Assembly: GCA_029204225.1 (NCBI GenBank)
Contig: CM055104.1
Location: 46,496,933-46,560,932, forward strand
DNA length: 64,000 nt
Reading direction: 5' to 3'
DNA from: Diphasiastrum complanatum
Taxonomy: Eukaryota > Streptophyta > Lycopodiopsida > Lycopodiales > Lycopodiaceae
Under the pieces are notes generated by a model. The model saw nothing but the letters and a program-made list of their open reading frames with translations. It did not search any database and was not told the DNA's origin. Numbering within the stretch: position 1 is the first letter of the stretch; each line of letters starts with the position of its first letter. The translations under genes and the position numbers were made by a program. Below are positions 1 to 11,551 of this stretch, in pieces.

Positions 1-1715
1 TCCACTCGGATGTGCATTTCTCATCAACTACAAGCAAGGGAGGAGTCACTTGTTTTGTTACTTTCATTGATAATTTCACAAGATTCACTTGGATATATCT
101 TCTTGCTTCTAAATCTATGGTGTTTGATCATTTTCTTATTTTCAAAGCTTATGTAGAGAAGCAATTCTCATTCAAGATTAAAACTCTTAGAAGTGATGGA
201 GGTGGTGAATAAATCTCCAATGAATTTCATGATTTTTGTGAGCTGGAAGGCATCAAAAGAGAGTTCTCTTCTTACTCTCCATCTCAAAATGGAGTGGCCG
301 AGAGAGAGAATAGATCTCTATGTGAATGTGTAAAATCTATGAGAATTGAGGCATCAAAGATTTTTGGGGAGAAGCCATTAATTGTGCAAATTATCTTTGC
401 AATAGGCTCCTACATATAGCTCTTGGAGGAAAGTCACCATATGAAATCTTATATTTGAAGAAGCCTAAGGTTGATCACCTTAGAGTTTTTGGATGCATAT
501 GCTTTGCCCATATTCCCTTGGAAACAAGGAAGAAGGAAGATCCTAGTGCATGCAAAGGGATCATGGTTGGATACTCATCCACCAAGAAGGCTTATAGAGT
601 CTTTATACTCTCTACTTCTCAAGTTATTGAAAGTAGAGATGTTGTCTTTCATGAAGATCAACACTCATCTTTTGAAGAGGCCTAGATCAAGAAGTCTATG
701 GATGCATCACCAATTATTGATTTTGAAGACAATCATGATGTGATGGGGTCGAGATTTGAAGAAGACTCTCCTCAGATTTTCTCACCAAGAAGATCCATGA
801 GAGATAGATCCGAGCCTAAGAGGCTCTCATATGTTGACAAAGGCAAACAAGTGGATCTTCATTCCACTAATTATGTTTTTTATGTCTCTCATGAAGAGCC
901 AAAGAATGTACAAGAGGCACTCAATACCAAGGAGTGGTATGATGCCATGAAGCAAGAGTATGATGCATTGATCACCAACAATACTTGGGAGCTTGTGGAT
1001 CCTCCATCCAACAAGCATGTGATTGGTTGCAAGTGGGTATTTCAGATCAAGTTCAATCATGATGGCACCATCAACAAGTATAAAGCAAGATTATGTGCCA
1101 AAGGATTTGCTCAAATCCATGGCCTTGATTATGAGGAGACCTTTGCACCCATTGCAAAGATGGTGGCAATAAGAAATCTTATTTTTCTTGCTTGTTTCTT
1201 TAAGTGGAAGGTGTTCCAATTAGATGTATCCAATGCTTTTCTAAATGGTTATCTTGAGGAGGAGATCTATATGGAACAACCTCAAGGATTCATCAAGGAT
1301 GAGTCCAAAGTGTGCTTTCTCTTCAAAAGTCTTTATGGACTCAAGCAAGCACCAAGATCATGGTATTCAAGACTTAATTCTTTTCTTATCTCACTAGGAT
1401 TTACTCTTAGTGACTATGATCCTTCCATGTATCTAAAGTTTGTTGATAGCAATATTGTCATTCTTCTAATTTATGTTGATGACATTATTCTTTGTGGAAG
1501 TTGTATCAAGCTAGTTGATGAAACTAAGCTAGCACTTGGATGTGAGTTTAAAATGCAAGATCTAGGAGAGATACATTACATCCTAGGCCTAGAAATTGAT
1601 TTTTATGAAAATCATGTCTTTATCCTCTTGTATTGCCGATCTACTCACCAAGCCTTTGAGAAAAAGTGCTTTCATCAAGCATAGATCTAATCTTGGAGTT
1701 ATATCAAGATCAATG
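1..1715 (+). pseudogene. Ty1/copia pol fragment (integrase core to RT), RNase H deleted
   Basis: The window opens inside a copia integrase core (HSDVHFS, then RSDGGGE and NGVAEREN, the D-D-E positions). An in-frame TAA follows GGGE near 210 and the frame shifts near 400-455. The integrase C-terminal part (LRVFGCICFAHIP) and the linker lead into reverse transcriptase at about 900-1610, with GCKWVFQIKFNHDGTI, QLDVSNAFLNGYLEEEIYMEQ, LYGLKQAPRSWYSRL and the catalytic YVDD near 1473. The RT ends at ILGLEIDFYENHV. About 20 bases later another frame reads IADLLTKPLRKSAFIKH, which is the extreme C-terminal tail of copia RNase H. The RNase H body has therefore been removed by internal deletion. Integrase followed by RT is the Ty1/copia order. 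The element is dead because of stops, shifts and this deletion. Its LTRs were not identified. Confidence 0.9.
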
Positions 1716-3189
1716 CTTAAATCTTCATAGATAATATTTTATTAGGAGTGTGAAGAATTGAAAAAGATTATCTATGTTAGATATAGGGGTCTTATGTTTT
1801 TTATATCAAGCATCTAGGTGTAGGATGTTGATAGGAACAAATTACAAAATCTAGAACCAAATTCACACATATAAATTACAAAATCAAAATTGAAAAATAT
1901 CTTGCATGACCAAATACCCATGTACATTTATGTTTAGCAAAATACATTTCATTCTATTGTGTAACTGGCTCCAATATTTGCAAATGTAGAACCCCACAAA
2001 TAATAAGGTTTGTACATTATAATAAACATAGGGACCTTGAAAGCTTTTATGATGAACAACTACTAATATACAAACCATTGACAAACTTTAAAAACAATGT
2101 CATTGAACATTACACAACTTTCAAGGATGCATACGATTTCCAATATAATACCATCCAAACAACTTACACCAGATTCAATTATGAGTTCTCAAACACATAT
2201 ACTGCTCTTGTATCGTCAACCCATTCTACCATTACAAAAAATACATAAGAGGATTTCATTGCTAATATAGATCAACACGATGAACAACAACATAATTATG
2301 ACATCCAACTTCACATCCCTTTTATTAAAAAACCAACTGCTCTACATAAGGTCCAAGAAAAACCAATGCGACTATACAAATTAATGGATCAAGAAACTTA
2401 TTTGAAGCATATATGAAGTTTAAGTAAAAAACAATAAGTGATTTTTGATGATATCATGCATTTGAAACGAATATACCCAAACAAACGCCTTCATTTATTT
2501 CTAGTAGGAGGTGTACGTATTAGATAAACATTCACGATGATTTATTTTAGTTCAAGGCTTATCACGACACTATTACAAATACTACTCGGTAGATATTGAA
2601 CTACTAAAAGCTTTGCTACTACCATACACAGACAAAGTTGCATACAACATTGGTGGAACCACCATTCATTCAACTTTGCATCTTTTCTAGTTTGAAAATC
2701 AATTAATCTTAAAAATCCTCAAAACACCATCATGTTCAGTGAAATCCTTTATAAAGCCCCTTTTGTTTAACACCTCTCAGCAAAACTATGTACCTATCCT
2801 TCAAAACACCAAGTTGTGCATACATCAAGCCAGGATAAGACAACACAACTTCCTACCAAGTTCTTAACTAGCATTTCATAAAGGCAGGCCCTTGTGGCTT
2901 GCCACTATCCCTTGTTGTTTGAATCAAATGTGGTATGCCTAGTGTTATAAATTAGTCATTTCCTCCTTTATAATATTGCCTTTTTGGATAAATGTTGAGA
3001 CCCTTCTAATATGGGTGGCAAATTTTTTTATGGTTATGGCATTACAGACTAGGATATTTGAATTATGGAAGCAGTCATGAGATAACACCCAAAATTCTTG
3101 TAGGTAGTTTAGACTATTCTTTTTCAAATTCTTTCAGACAAAGATCAACTTAGGTCAGTGAACCACCACTGAGATTCATTGATGAATAC
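1716..3189. other. No gene recognised
   Basis: This is AT-rich sequence between two copia fragments. The first part (about 1716-1850) may be the 3' end of the upstream copia element, but I could not define an LTR boundary. I see no protein motif, RNA gene or clear repeat in the rest. Confidence 0.5.
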
Positions 3190-4060
3190 ACAACTTCTTG
3201 TTCATTTGTGGAAGAACCAATAGTCGTAGATGAAGCCTAATCATCTATAGATTTGAAGTATTGGAAGAAAGCAATGGATGTCGAATATCATAATCAAGAA
3301 TGATACTTCTGGACCTTTGCAAGAATATAATTTCTTGCAGGTAGATTTTTAGATTGAAGTGCAATCCAGATGGAACTCTCAGTTGGAATATGGAAGGCAA
3401 GATTGGTTGCAAAAGGCTATTTTCAAATACCTTTTAGTGATTTTCACTAGTCCTGCTATTAAACTTGCATCCAATAGACTCTTGTATTCTTATGCAATTG
3501 TCGCAGATCTTGAAGTGCATCAGATGGATGAAACTACTTTTCTAATGGCATCATAGAGGGGCACATTTACATGGAGCAACTAGAAATAAATGAGGTGGAA
3601 GGGAATGAAAGCTACGTATGTAAGCTACACAAGGCTCTATATGGCGAGTGCCATTGTGAATTTGTTTGTCATTGTTTCCTTATATGTGGATGATACACTC
3701 CTATTTAACAATGATAAGCGTTTTTTTACAAGAAGTCAAAACCCAACTTTCCAATGAGTTTGAGATTACAAATCTAGGCAATGCTCATTATTGTCTAGGC
3801 ATTCAGATTTTGAGAGATAGGATAAATAGATAAATATACTTAGCCCATCAAAGATACTAAGTCTGCAAAAGATTTGATATTGAAAACCCTAAACACCATT
3901 AGAGCTTGGGCTAAAATTACTCAAAAGATCAATGTTCTCAAAGTCTTGAAGGAAGAAATGAAATGAGCAAATTACCCTATCGATCTATTATAGGATCTTT
4001 GATGTATGATCAGACCAGATCAGACATGGCTTATTTTGTTAGCACTATTAGTTAATGGTA
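3190..4060 (+). pseudogene. Highly decayed Ty1/copia reverse transcriptase
   Basis: Pieces of copia RT can be followed through several frames. They include WIFRLKCNPDGTL at about 3340-3380, LEVHQMDETTFLM at about 3510-3545, YVCKLHKALYG near 3620 and SLYVDDTLLF with the YVDD catalytic motif near 3680. An AHYCLGIQILRD block follows near 3780 and a YRSIIGSLMY...RSDMAYFVSTIS block at about 3975-4050. Motif order and spacing fit RT followed by the start of the RNase H connection. Stops and shifts occur roughly every 50-100 bases, so this is an old copy. The LEVHQMD and SLYVDDTLLF wording is closer to the elements at 49.6-50.2 kb than to the pol fragment at the window start. No LTR was found. Confidence 0.75.
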
Positions 4061-5076
4061 GATTTGTATAGTAGCATTTTGGATCATAAATATCATCAAT
4101 TGCTACAATGGGTGTGTTCAAATTTGTTCACAAAATGACAAAATGAAGGCAAAGGTCAAGGACAGCGAGGAGCACCCCCTCAATTCAGCATCTACACTAC
4201 TCACATGTCTTTTGACTTCTTCTTCACAGGCTAGTTCAATAATCATGCAGCATGCTGGTAATATAGCATACATTTGTCATGCCCTTCTTTCTTCCTTCAT
4301 TGTAAGTGCTAGCTCAAGAAGAAGGTGAGTTCCTAATTCATAGAAGCATGCTCGCAAAGGCAAAAGATGGCATGATTTTGCAGCTAAATTAGATATAAAA
4401 TGATCTCCTTATAGGTAGACGTGGAACCTACAACAAACAAAACACACTAAAATATTTCGGTCTCTCACATCATCATGTGTCAATCGTTCTGTTATCAGAA
4501 GTTTATCCAGTGATTTAAGATTGTTTATCCAGTGATAGCCCGGTAGTCAGCTTCACAATCTGCAGATAGATTTACAGCACCATCAACCGAAGATCAACAA
4601 CAACAGAACAGCTAAGTGCTTAGAAAGCTGCGAAAAACATGCAAAAGGGCTGTCTGCATTCTCCATATCCTTAGCAAATAGATAATGATGATCATGATAA
4701 CCGAGTCTCTGACTCTACTTCTCCTACACGCAGCCGGAATACGACGATGGCAAAAACCTAGACTTTCTTGGCAGCTAAGGGCGCTAGAGTATAACCTGCC
4801 ACTGCGAAGACGTTTCAGATCTCTACATTACTTAACCAAACGTAATTCTAAACCACAAGAGTGCTATATTTTCATAATCTGTAATAGCATATACATATAG
4901 ACAAAATTTCCCGGTGCTCTTTTCCTGCATCACAAGTAACATGGTTACTGACTATTCAGCTCACACCAAACTGGCGGTCTTGGTCTCAAACTTTTCCTCT
5001 AACTCAGCACCAGCACGCAGCCCTTTCTTCATCCTTCAAACGGGAGTTTTCTCCTTGAGACATACTGATCTCGTAA
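4061..5076. other. No gene recognised
   Basis: I see no recognisable coding sequence, RNA gene or repeat here. Short open frames on the plus strand have no family motifs and look like chance. Confidence 0.45.
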
Positions 5077-6783
5077 TCAGTATCGACGCCTTCGCAGGCG
5101 TTCTGCTTCCAAGCGTCTAGAGATTGCATCCACCATACCAGTACACCTGTCTATCACCTCTGTCAACTGAGTGGCCTGGGAGGCTACCACAGTGTAGGCT
5201 GCCTGGTAGTACCCAATCTCTGTTTCCAATCGTACGACTTCATTCTTGGCTGCAGCAAACTGGCCTTGCACATTCAACAACTTGTCTCTCAGATCCATGA
5301 GCTTTTCTTTTATAATCAACACTTTGGCTTCACTGGCAGCAAGGTTATTCTTTAGCATTTCCACATCTGTAGATTCCCTCACCTTACCTGTAAAGCTTTT
5401 CAGAATATGGGCTTTTAACAGAGGTGTGCTTTCTATCCATTAATCCATCCACTTGACATCCACACATTTAGAAGTCAACCAAACCTCGGCATCTTCATCA
5501 GCAACAGGAAATCGGGTTGATATCAACTGACCATGACAAGGTGTAGAGTCTCCATCATTATAGAGAACTGTTTTGATGCTGCTGGTAGGCGTCACAGGTG
5601 GCGAACGCAACTCTCCGGCATCCACTGAAGTAGTGTCATCAACTGATTTTACGGGAGTAGTTAGATCAACTGACAGTACTAGCTCAGCCACCAAAGGGTC
5701 TTTACCAACATCAATTCGCCCTTGTGGGCCTTGTGAGGACTTTTCAACGTGGACATCTTCTATAATCTGCATACCTGGTTCTTCTGGTTCATTTCTGGCA
5801 GCAACATTCACACCTGCTTCAATAGTAACTTCACTTGGAGCATTAGGAACACTCCCATCAGATTTCAAAGCAACAGAGCCAACCTCAGGGATCATAATAA
5901 CCACAGTATCAGGATCCTCCTTAGTATTGCTGACATTTGAATAATGATCATCTTCTCGATCTTCGACACCCCCCTGCAATGCACCTTTATTTAACTTACG
6001 TCTTGTACGCGACCTTGCAGAAAAAGTGAGCTTCCGTTTAGCCATCTTCGTTAGCCTGACTTTCACTTTAGGCACATTAGGATCAGCAGCAACAACATTG
6101 TCATTACCAGAACCAGCAACTTCATAAGGCATCTCACTAGAACTGGGTAGCACAATCAACCCACTTCCCACATACTGAAAAGTGGGAATGCCTAACCATT
6201 CCACTATCATTTTATTCCAAGGTAGAGGAAACTCCAGTCTTTTGGTCTTTCCTGAGGCGAATCGACTGATATCCGTCTTGATCAAATCCACGGTCCACTC
6301 AGCCCAATTCAAAACGACACCATTGAAAGCTTTAACAGCAGCCTCAACCAACGCAGCATTGAGAAACTTAGGACGGGCTCGCCATGTCAATACTTCCGCC
6401 ACCCAGGTAAGAAATTCAAACAGCTCAGGATCCTTGCACTTTCCCAAGGCAAAACATGACTCATGAGGGGTTGGTTTTTCCCCACCAAAATAATCTCTCA
6501 ACATCTCAGCTTCTTTGGCGTCATACAACCTCTTCTTAATAGATTCGCCAGTAGAAGGAAGCTTCAAACTAGCGGCGGCCCATTCACACATCAAGAATCT
6601 TGATCGCCCGTCGGAAGTCTTCACAGTCCATGACTTCTGATCACAATTTTTTGCCATAGGCTCAATTACTTGCAAAATGACAACCGGCCATGCTTGAATG
6701 GCGAAATCCAACAGCCCAGCATCGCTCAAACGTTTCCTACCAGCTCCAGCAACATAACCAACGAAGAGAGAAGGATCACGCAT
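5077..6783 (-). pseudogene. Unrecognised ORF of about 567 codons with C-terminal coiled coil, one in-frame TAA
   Basis: The frame runs from the ATG at 6783 to 5440, where a single TAA (5440-5442) interrupts it. It then continues in the same frame to a stop at 5077. Residues 1 to about 230 are a tryptophan-rich globular region (FLMCEWAAASLKLPSTGE, FEFLTWVAEVLTWRARPKF, VVLNWAEWTVDLI). Residues 240-440 are a low-complexity S/T/P/V/E-rich linker with a basic patch (KMAKRKLTFSARSRTRRK). The last 115 or so residues form a heptad-rich coiled coil (LKNNLAASEAKVLIIKEKLM onward). No known domain or catalytic motif is visible. Base composition is more GC-rich and codon use more protein-like than in its neighbours. 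The frame upstream of 6783 closes within about 30 bases, where transposon-like sequence begins, so the true N-terminus may be missing. It could be an accessory ORF of a retroelement or a host gene remnant. Confidence 0.6.
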
Positions 6784-6934
6784 AGGACGAAAGTTGGTTG
6801 CCCAACAAATATATTAAAAAAAAGTGTATTCATTACAATAGTTGATGGGAATTTATTTCCTCGGCCATGGAGGTGTCCCACGAGAAATGGCACCTACCTG
6901 GCCATTTCATTCTCCCTACATCGTGTTTTTGAGG

Positions 6935-7445
6935 GATTATCATAGATATTTTGTAGACATCTTAGCCTCAGATCATCAAAGACCATATGGATGGTGGAAT
7001 TCTCAATGTTCCTAGAATGAGATATTTCGATGTACAATGGCATTTAGCAAGTGTTTTGAAAACAATAAAATGTATGTACAATGTCTCATGGAGCTACATC
7101 CAAACATCCTTGTCTATACTACATGAACATGGGGGCCAGATCACATCACACAATACATGGTCAATAGTTGTAAATTAAGTTCAATTTCTTTCTTTGCATT
7201 ACTTATTTCAATTTCAACATTAGCTTGATAATACATTTTTGTATGTCCAATATATCTTGAGAGATCATTTGACATTCTTTGCAAATACATATGGAAGCTT
7301 GAGTATTTGGTCATCACAAGGTATGGAAAAATCACATTGGGTGAGCACTCAACATGGATGAACAAAGAAAAAAGAAGCTACATTTTGTAAATGTTTCAAT
7401 GGTTCTAACAAAGAGTCAAATTTGACATATAACCAAGTCTTTTTT
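6935..7445 (+). pseudogene. Relic copy 1 of the transposase-like gene (internally deleted)
   Basis: This stretch is a diverged copy of parts of the gene at 14.1-16.6 kb. Positions 6935-7130 match 15461-15660 (DHMDGG.LNVP, then the LKT.KCMYNVS block). Sequence matching the region just before the last intron of that gene (GATCACATCAC, about 16225) follows near 7138, so about 560 bases between the two parts are missing. Positions 7255-7440 match its last exon, including the block around AAATACATATGGAAGCTTGAG and GGTCATCACAAGG. Stops are frequent. It shows that the gene belongs to a repeated family, which supports a mobile-element origin. Both copies lie on the plus strand. It abuts the 5' end of the unrecognised minus-strand ORF at 6783. 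Confidence 0.7.
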
Positions 7446-7621
7446 ATTACAAAAAGTAGAAAAAAGCATGCAAGTTAAAACTTTGTACTCATTCTTATTA
7501 GAATGTACAAAATACATTGTTGATAGAACAAAAATTATTTCTCTTCACCAAGATTTTCATCCTCTCACTGATCTAATTTCATTTCATAGATAATTCAAAA
7601 AACTGAGAGAAACTAAACTTA

Positions 7622-8218
7622 ATTTGGTACTTTAGCTGATTTTGGTACTTAAGTAGTACTTTAGCTACTTTTGGTACTTAATTTGGTACTTTTGGTATTA
7701 TGGTAGTAATTAGCTGCTTTTGGTACTTAATTTGGTACTTTAGTTGTATTTGGCTCTTAATTTGGTGCTTTAGCTGACTTAACTTGGTACTTTAGTTGCT
7801 TTTGGTACTTAATTTGGTACTTTAGCTGCTTTTGGTACTTAAGTAGTACTTTGTTGCTTTTGGTACTTAGTTTGGTACTTCTGATATTGTGGTAGTAATT
7901 AGTTGCTTTTGGTGCTTAATTTGGTACTTTAGCTAATTTTGGTACTTAGCTTGGTACTTTAGTTGCTTTTGGTACTTAATTTGGTACCTTAGCTACTTTT
8001 GGTACTTAAGTAGTACTTTAACTGTTTTTGGTACTTTTGATATTATGGTAGTAATTAGCTGCTTCTGGTTCTTAATTTGGTACTTTAGCTGCTTTTGGTA
8101 CTTAATTTAGTACTTTAGCTGATTTTGGTACATAACTTGGTATTTTAAAAAGCTGCTTATGGTACTTAATTTGGAAGTATAGCTTCTTTTGGTACTTAAT
8201 TTGGTTATTTGGTACTTT
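7622..8218. repeat. Minisatellite of TTTGGTACTT units
   Basis: About 600 bases are built from variants of TTTTGGTACTTAA, TTTGGTACTTTAGCTGC and GGTAGTAATTAGCTGC. A compound unit of about 30 bases is visible: TTTTGGTACTTAA, then TTTGGTACTTTAGCTGC. The GGTAGTAATTAGCTGC variant recurs three times at wider spacing, suggesting a higher-order unit. Outlying copies (GTACCAAAAGTGGTAC) occur near 8725-8755, beyond the coding-like piece at 8288. I see no coding frame through it. Confidence 0.95.
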
Positions 8219-8287
8219 CTATGTGAGGATTTACAGTGAATAGTTTGTGTTAAAATTAACACTATCTACTTTGTAGGAAAAAACAAA

Positions 8288-8521
8288 ATGGATGAGTACC
8301 CGATCCTGCGGAAAATCTGTTACTCAGCCGAGGAGCTTCATAAAGAGTATGGCTTGAGACTAGAGGGCGAACTTGCAAAAGACCTGCTAGACACTGATCT
8401 ATCAGACAGTCAGTGGCTAACGGTCTTTAGGCTGGGATAGAAAAAAAATGTTAAGATATATCTTAACCAACTGCATGCTGATGGAGGGAGCATTGTGGTG
8501 ACATTCTGGAATAGGATACAA
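8288..8521 (+). pseudogene. Unrecognised exon-like piece between minisatellite copies
   Basis: After a plausible splice acceptor (TTTGTAG, about 8275) a frame starts MDEYPILRKICYSAEELHKE and reads about 50 codons to a TAG. It continues in the same frame through NVKIYLNQLHADGG and GSIVVTFWNRIQ to a possible donor (CAA/GTATAT, 8522). The amino-acid composition looks like a real protein and unlike the surrounding AT-rich DNA. I do not recognise the family. The in-frame TAG suggests a pseudogene. It may be one exon of the same decayed gene as the piece at 8876-9154, although the splice phase does not fit cleanly. Confidence 0.35.
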
Positions 8522-8875
8522 GTATATGGTTCGGTAATTTTGACTAACACTCTTCATGCTTTCTTTCTATCACTTCCATTCTCGGTGGGTTTTTCGTCTT
8601 TTGGTTATCCTGGAGTACCAAAGTTTTGTGGGTTGTTGGTACTTTTTTGTTCGTAGTACTTCAAGATTTTTTTGTTCTTAGTTCTACATTTTTTGTGTTC
8701 AAGGTACTTATTTGTTTTACTGAAGTACCAAAAGTGGTACTATTGGTTGTTGTCTTAGTGTAAATCTCGATAAAGAAGACTTACCAAAATTGAGCTGAAA
8801 TCTGAAATATGACACTATTGAGCTGAAATATGTAATCTGTCATTTTCCTTCTCTAACCTCGCATAATCAGGTACA

Positions 8876-9154
8876 GATAGCCCTATGCCGACTAAGAGCT
8901 CCCCCATGGGCAATTTCTTGCATGAAGACCAACAACTGAACAAGGACCTAGACGCGGATTCAATGATAAATAAAGTGCTGGAAGAACTTTCAAAGCTCAA
9001 GGATGATACAAAAATCGATATTTGCAGCGGAAGTGGTGAGCAAGTGGTGTAGTGGATCGGAAGTACGGTAGTTACCAGCAATGCATTCAAGATGGATCAA
9101 ACGATACAACAATGCGCAATAGAACTAGAATGTAGACAAAAACTTGCACTCTGA
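8876..9154 (+). pseudogene. Unrecognised acidic, helix-rich coding-like piece
   Basis: A 93-codon frame follows an AG acceptor-like site (CATAATCAG, 8870). It reads SPMPTKSSPMGNFLHEDQQL then INKVLEELSKLKDDTKIDI, which is helical and possibly coiled coil. One in-frame TAG lies after GEQVV, and the frame ends CAIELECRQKLAL-stop. No domain is recognised. Its proximity to the piece at 8288 and the shared strand suggest remnants of one gene, possibly carried by the mobile element around it. Confidence 0.3.
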
Positions 9155-11068
9155 TAATTATAAAAAATGGAATACAAGAGCGTGAAGTTGGCGCAAATTA
9201 GTGGGTGCTAATCAGTCTTCAGCTAAGTTCATATTGATTCAAAAACTACAACTTGACTATTTACAGCATAATGCCTACAAGATGATAACCTGATCAGAGG
9301 GCTGACTCCAGTAGATGTTTCTTGATGATTGGAAGTTAGATGATCAGTACATTGAAAGCTTACATTGAACTACTTAATAAACTACATTTTCTCTCAGTAG
9401 GTAGCCACCATTTTACAGTGAATGTCTATACAAAGGTAGGCGAATTGTCAATGTCACGACGTGGGTCGGATTTCTGACAGTATCGAAAATTTTCTAAGAC
9501 TCAAAAAATAACAAAGACTTGAAAAATATACATTGATTAAAATAATTACAATGACTTGAAAAATTACGGATTTTCTGAGGTGATATCGTATTGAAAAATT
9601 TTAACTTTTGGATATCGAAAAATTAACTAAGGGTCAAAATTTTACAAAGGGTCAAAATTTATACACAGGATTAGATTTATTCGAAGAGTGTACTCCAATG
9701 CTAGCATGCATTTCAGATTCTTCATTGAGTTTAGATTGTTACTGAGTAATAAAACACCATCTACATAATGAGTAGTGATAATGGAAAGATATGATACAGA
9801 CTTGAAGTAAATATTCGAGTCTACCGAGTTTGGATAGAAACCATTCTAGTTTTGAACTGCAAGTTTGGTGTCATCGTCTGCCTTGCACTGGTCTGCATCA
9901 AAAGTTGACTCTGCCTAATTTTCTACCATAAGAACAAACATCAAAATCTTTATGTCGACTCCCCATACAGTAATGTGACGTAGGCTAGAATTCAAGCCAT
10001 ACACGAAATTTCAACCGACAAGACTGTGAGGATTACACTGTGAATTTCAAAGCCCCATACAATATGACTTAATCTATATTACCATCGACAATGCTCTTTA
10101 CACCAGAGCGTTCATATGAATTATGTAGTGTCGGGATACAATGGGAAGGATGAGTACAATGGAAAGTAAGGACTACATGTGAGAAATAGAAAAATCTACA
10201 CAAGTGGGATTCGGGTACGTACACACTTCACAAATCATATAAAAAAAGGGACAATATCAGCATTCATTAAGACAATGATCCTAGGATATATACCAATCAC
10301 TAGGACCTTGTTGGATAGGAAAATTTTTAGTCTTGACACACAAGAAACCACCGATTGAATGATGAATATCAGGCCAACCTCAGGCAAGAATGTACACCAC
10401 TGTGGATGCATGCCTAGTTGAAGTTGAGTCGTCATAGAAACCATATCACCTAGAGTCGAGAAGAGAACGTGCAAGTAAAACCACTCACTAATACCCGAGG
10501 TAGAAAACGACAACTACCTGAGAATCATCAAAATCCCTAGAACATCTCCGAGCATGGTGAATAACAATCCGATATACTAAATGATCGACAATTCCATGAG
10601 AATGAAAAGATAGGGTATCCTAGAATATGGCATAAATTCTTCAAGGTCACTTTGAAGATGTTAACAATGACTTTAATGTAGAAGGAATATTTAAGAACGG
10701 TCTATTGAATTCGCATATCAGAAATCAGACCAAAATCCCAAAGTACATTGTAAGATTGTTATTAGGACTCACTAGATACCCAAGACATATTTCCAAAAAC
10801 TATTCCACCTCTCTTAGGATGATTTTTGTGTCTATCATCCTTGATAGAGTGCCATGGCACAATTCGGTAATCCAAGAAGATTTTGTCCAATAATACGGAT
10901 CTTGAGTTGGGGATCTGCCACCATTATAGCATTAGACACTACTTTGGGAGGTGACCACCGACGACCTCACTTTAGAAATCAATACCAATGGAGCTCAAAT
11001 ACAGGCCACTTTGTACCTATGATTGGGACAAGTTGAACTACTAGACGGGATCCCTCAAGCAACCTTAG
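9155..11068. other. No confident feature
   Basis: AT-rich sequence with many short frames on both strands. None longer than about 90 codons has a recognisable motif. Its texture (frequent stops, patches of protein-like composition near 10.2-11.0 kb) suggests old, decayed coding sequence continuous with the open frame at 11069, but I cannot name it. Confidence 0.4.
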
Positions 11069-11551
11069 GGTTCATATGACGGACCTAGGATATCAGTTCC
11101 TATCCCTACCCCCCTACCGGGTGACATATGCCAACCTTTTAGACGAGGAATTGCGAGATATCATTTTTACACACCTGAGTTTCACCACAATCTGCAACCT
11201 TGGGATATCTTATTTAGATTACGACATTGCGAAGATTACAACTATTTAGATGTATATGAGTTCAGGCCAGACGGGTCGTGGAAACTAACTGACGCTACGT
11301 CCACACACTTCGCAGAAATATCACAAGAAGTACCGCAAACACCCCCGTATACCCCTTACGTTGATCTATCTGAACAATATCCAGAGTTGCCTGGGACTTC
11401 TAATAGCACGAATGTAAACCCAGAAGATAGAACCAAATATAGAAATCAAAGAGCGTTGTACCAACACCTTGAACTAGTCGTGAATATTTCAAGTGATGGA
11501 CTATCTGAAGACCCTACTGATAGTCTCAGCCTAGAAGTGAGGACCATTTGA
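11069..11551 (+). pseudogene. Unrecognised 161-codon open frame, polyprotein-like
   Basis: The frame is open from just after a TAG (11066-11068) to a TGA at 11549-11551 and lacks an obvious ATG start. It reads SVPIPTPLPGDICQPF, then RYHFYTPEFHHNLQPWDI, HCEDYNYLDVYEFRPDGSW, a P/T-rich stretch (QEVPQTPPYTPYVDLSEQYP) and an acidic end. The aromatic-rich block followed by a P/T/S linker resembles an internal part of a viral or retroelement polyprotein. A further coding-like patch (LHKGSVGPSPARDLPMG) lies at about 12125-12180. An endogenous pararetrovirus (Caulimoviridae) relic is possible, but I see no movement-protein, protease or RT signature, so this is a guess. It is not intact. Confidence 0.35.

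Noticed and set aside
5246-6466. Plus-strand frames opposite the 5.1-6.8 kb ORF
   Set aside because: Shorter, no motif; antisense shadows of the minus frame, which has protein-like composition.
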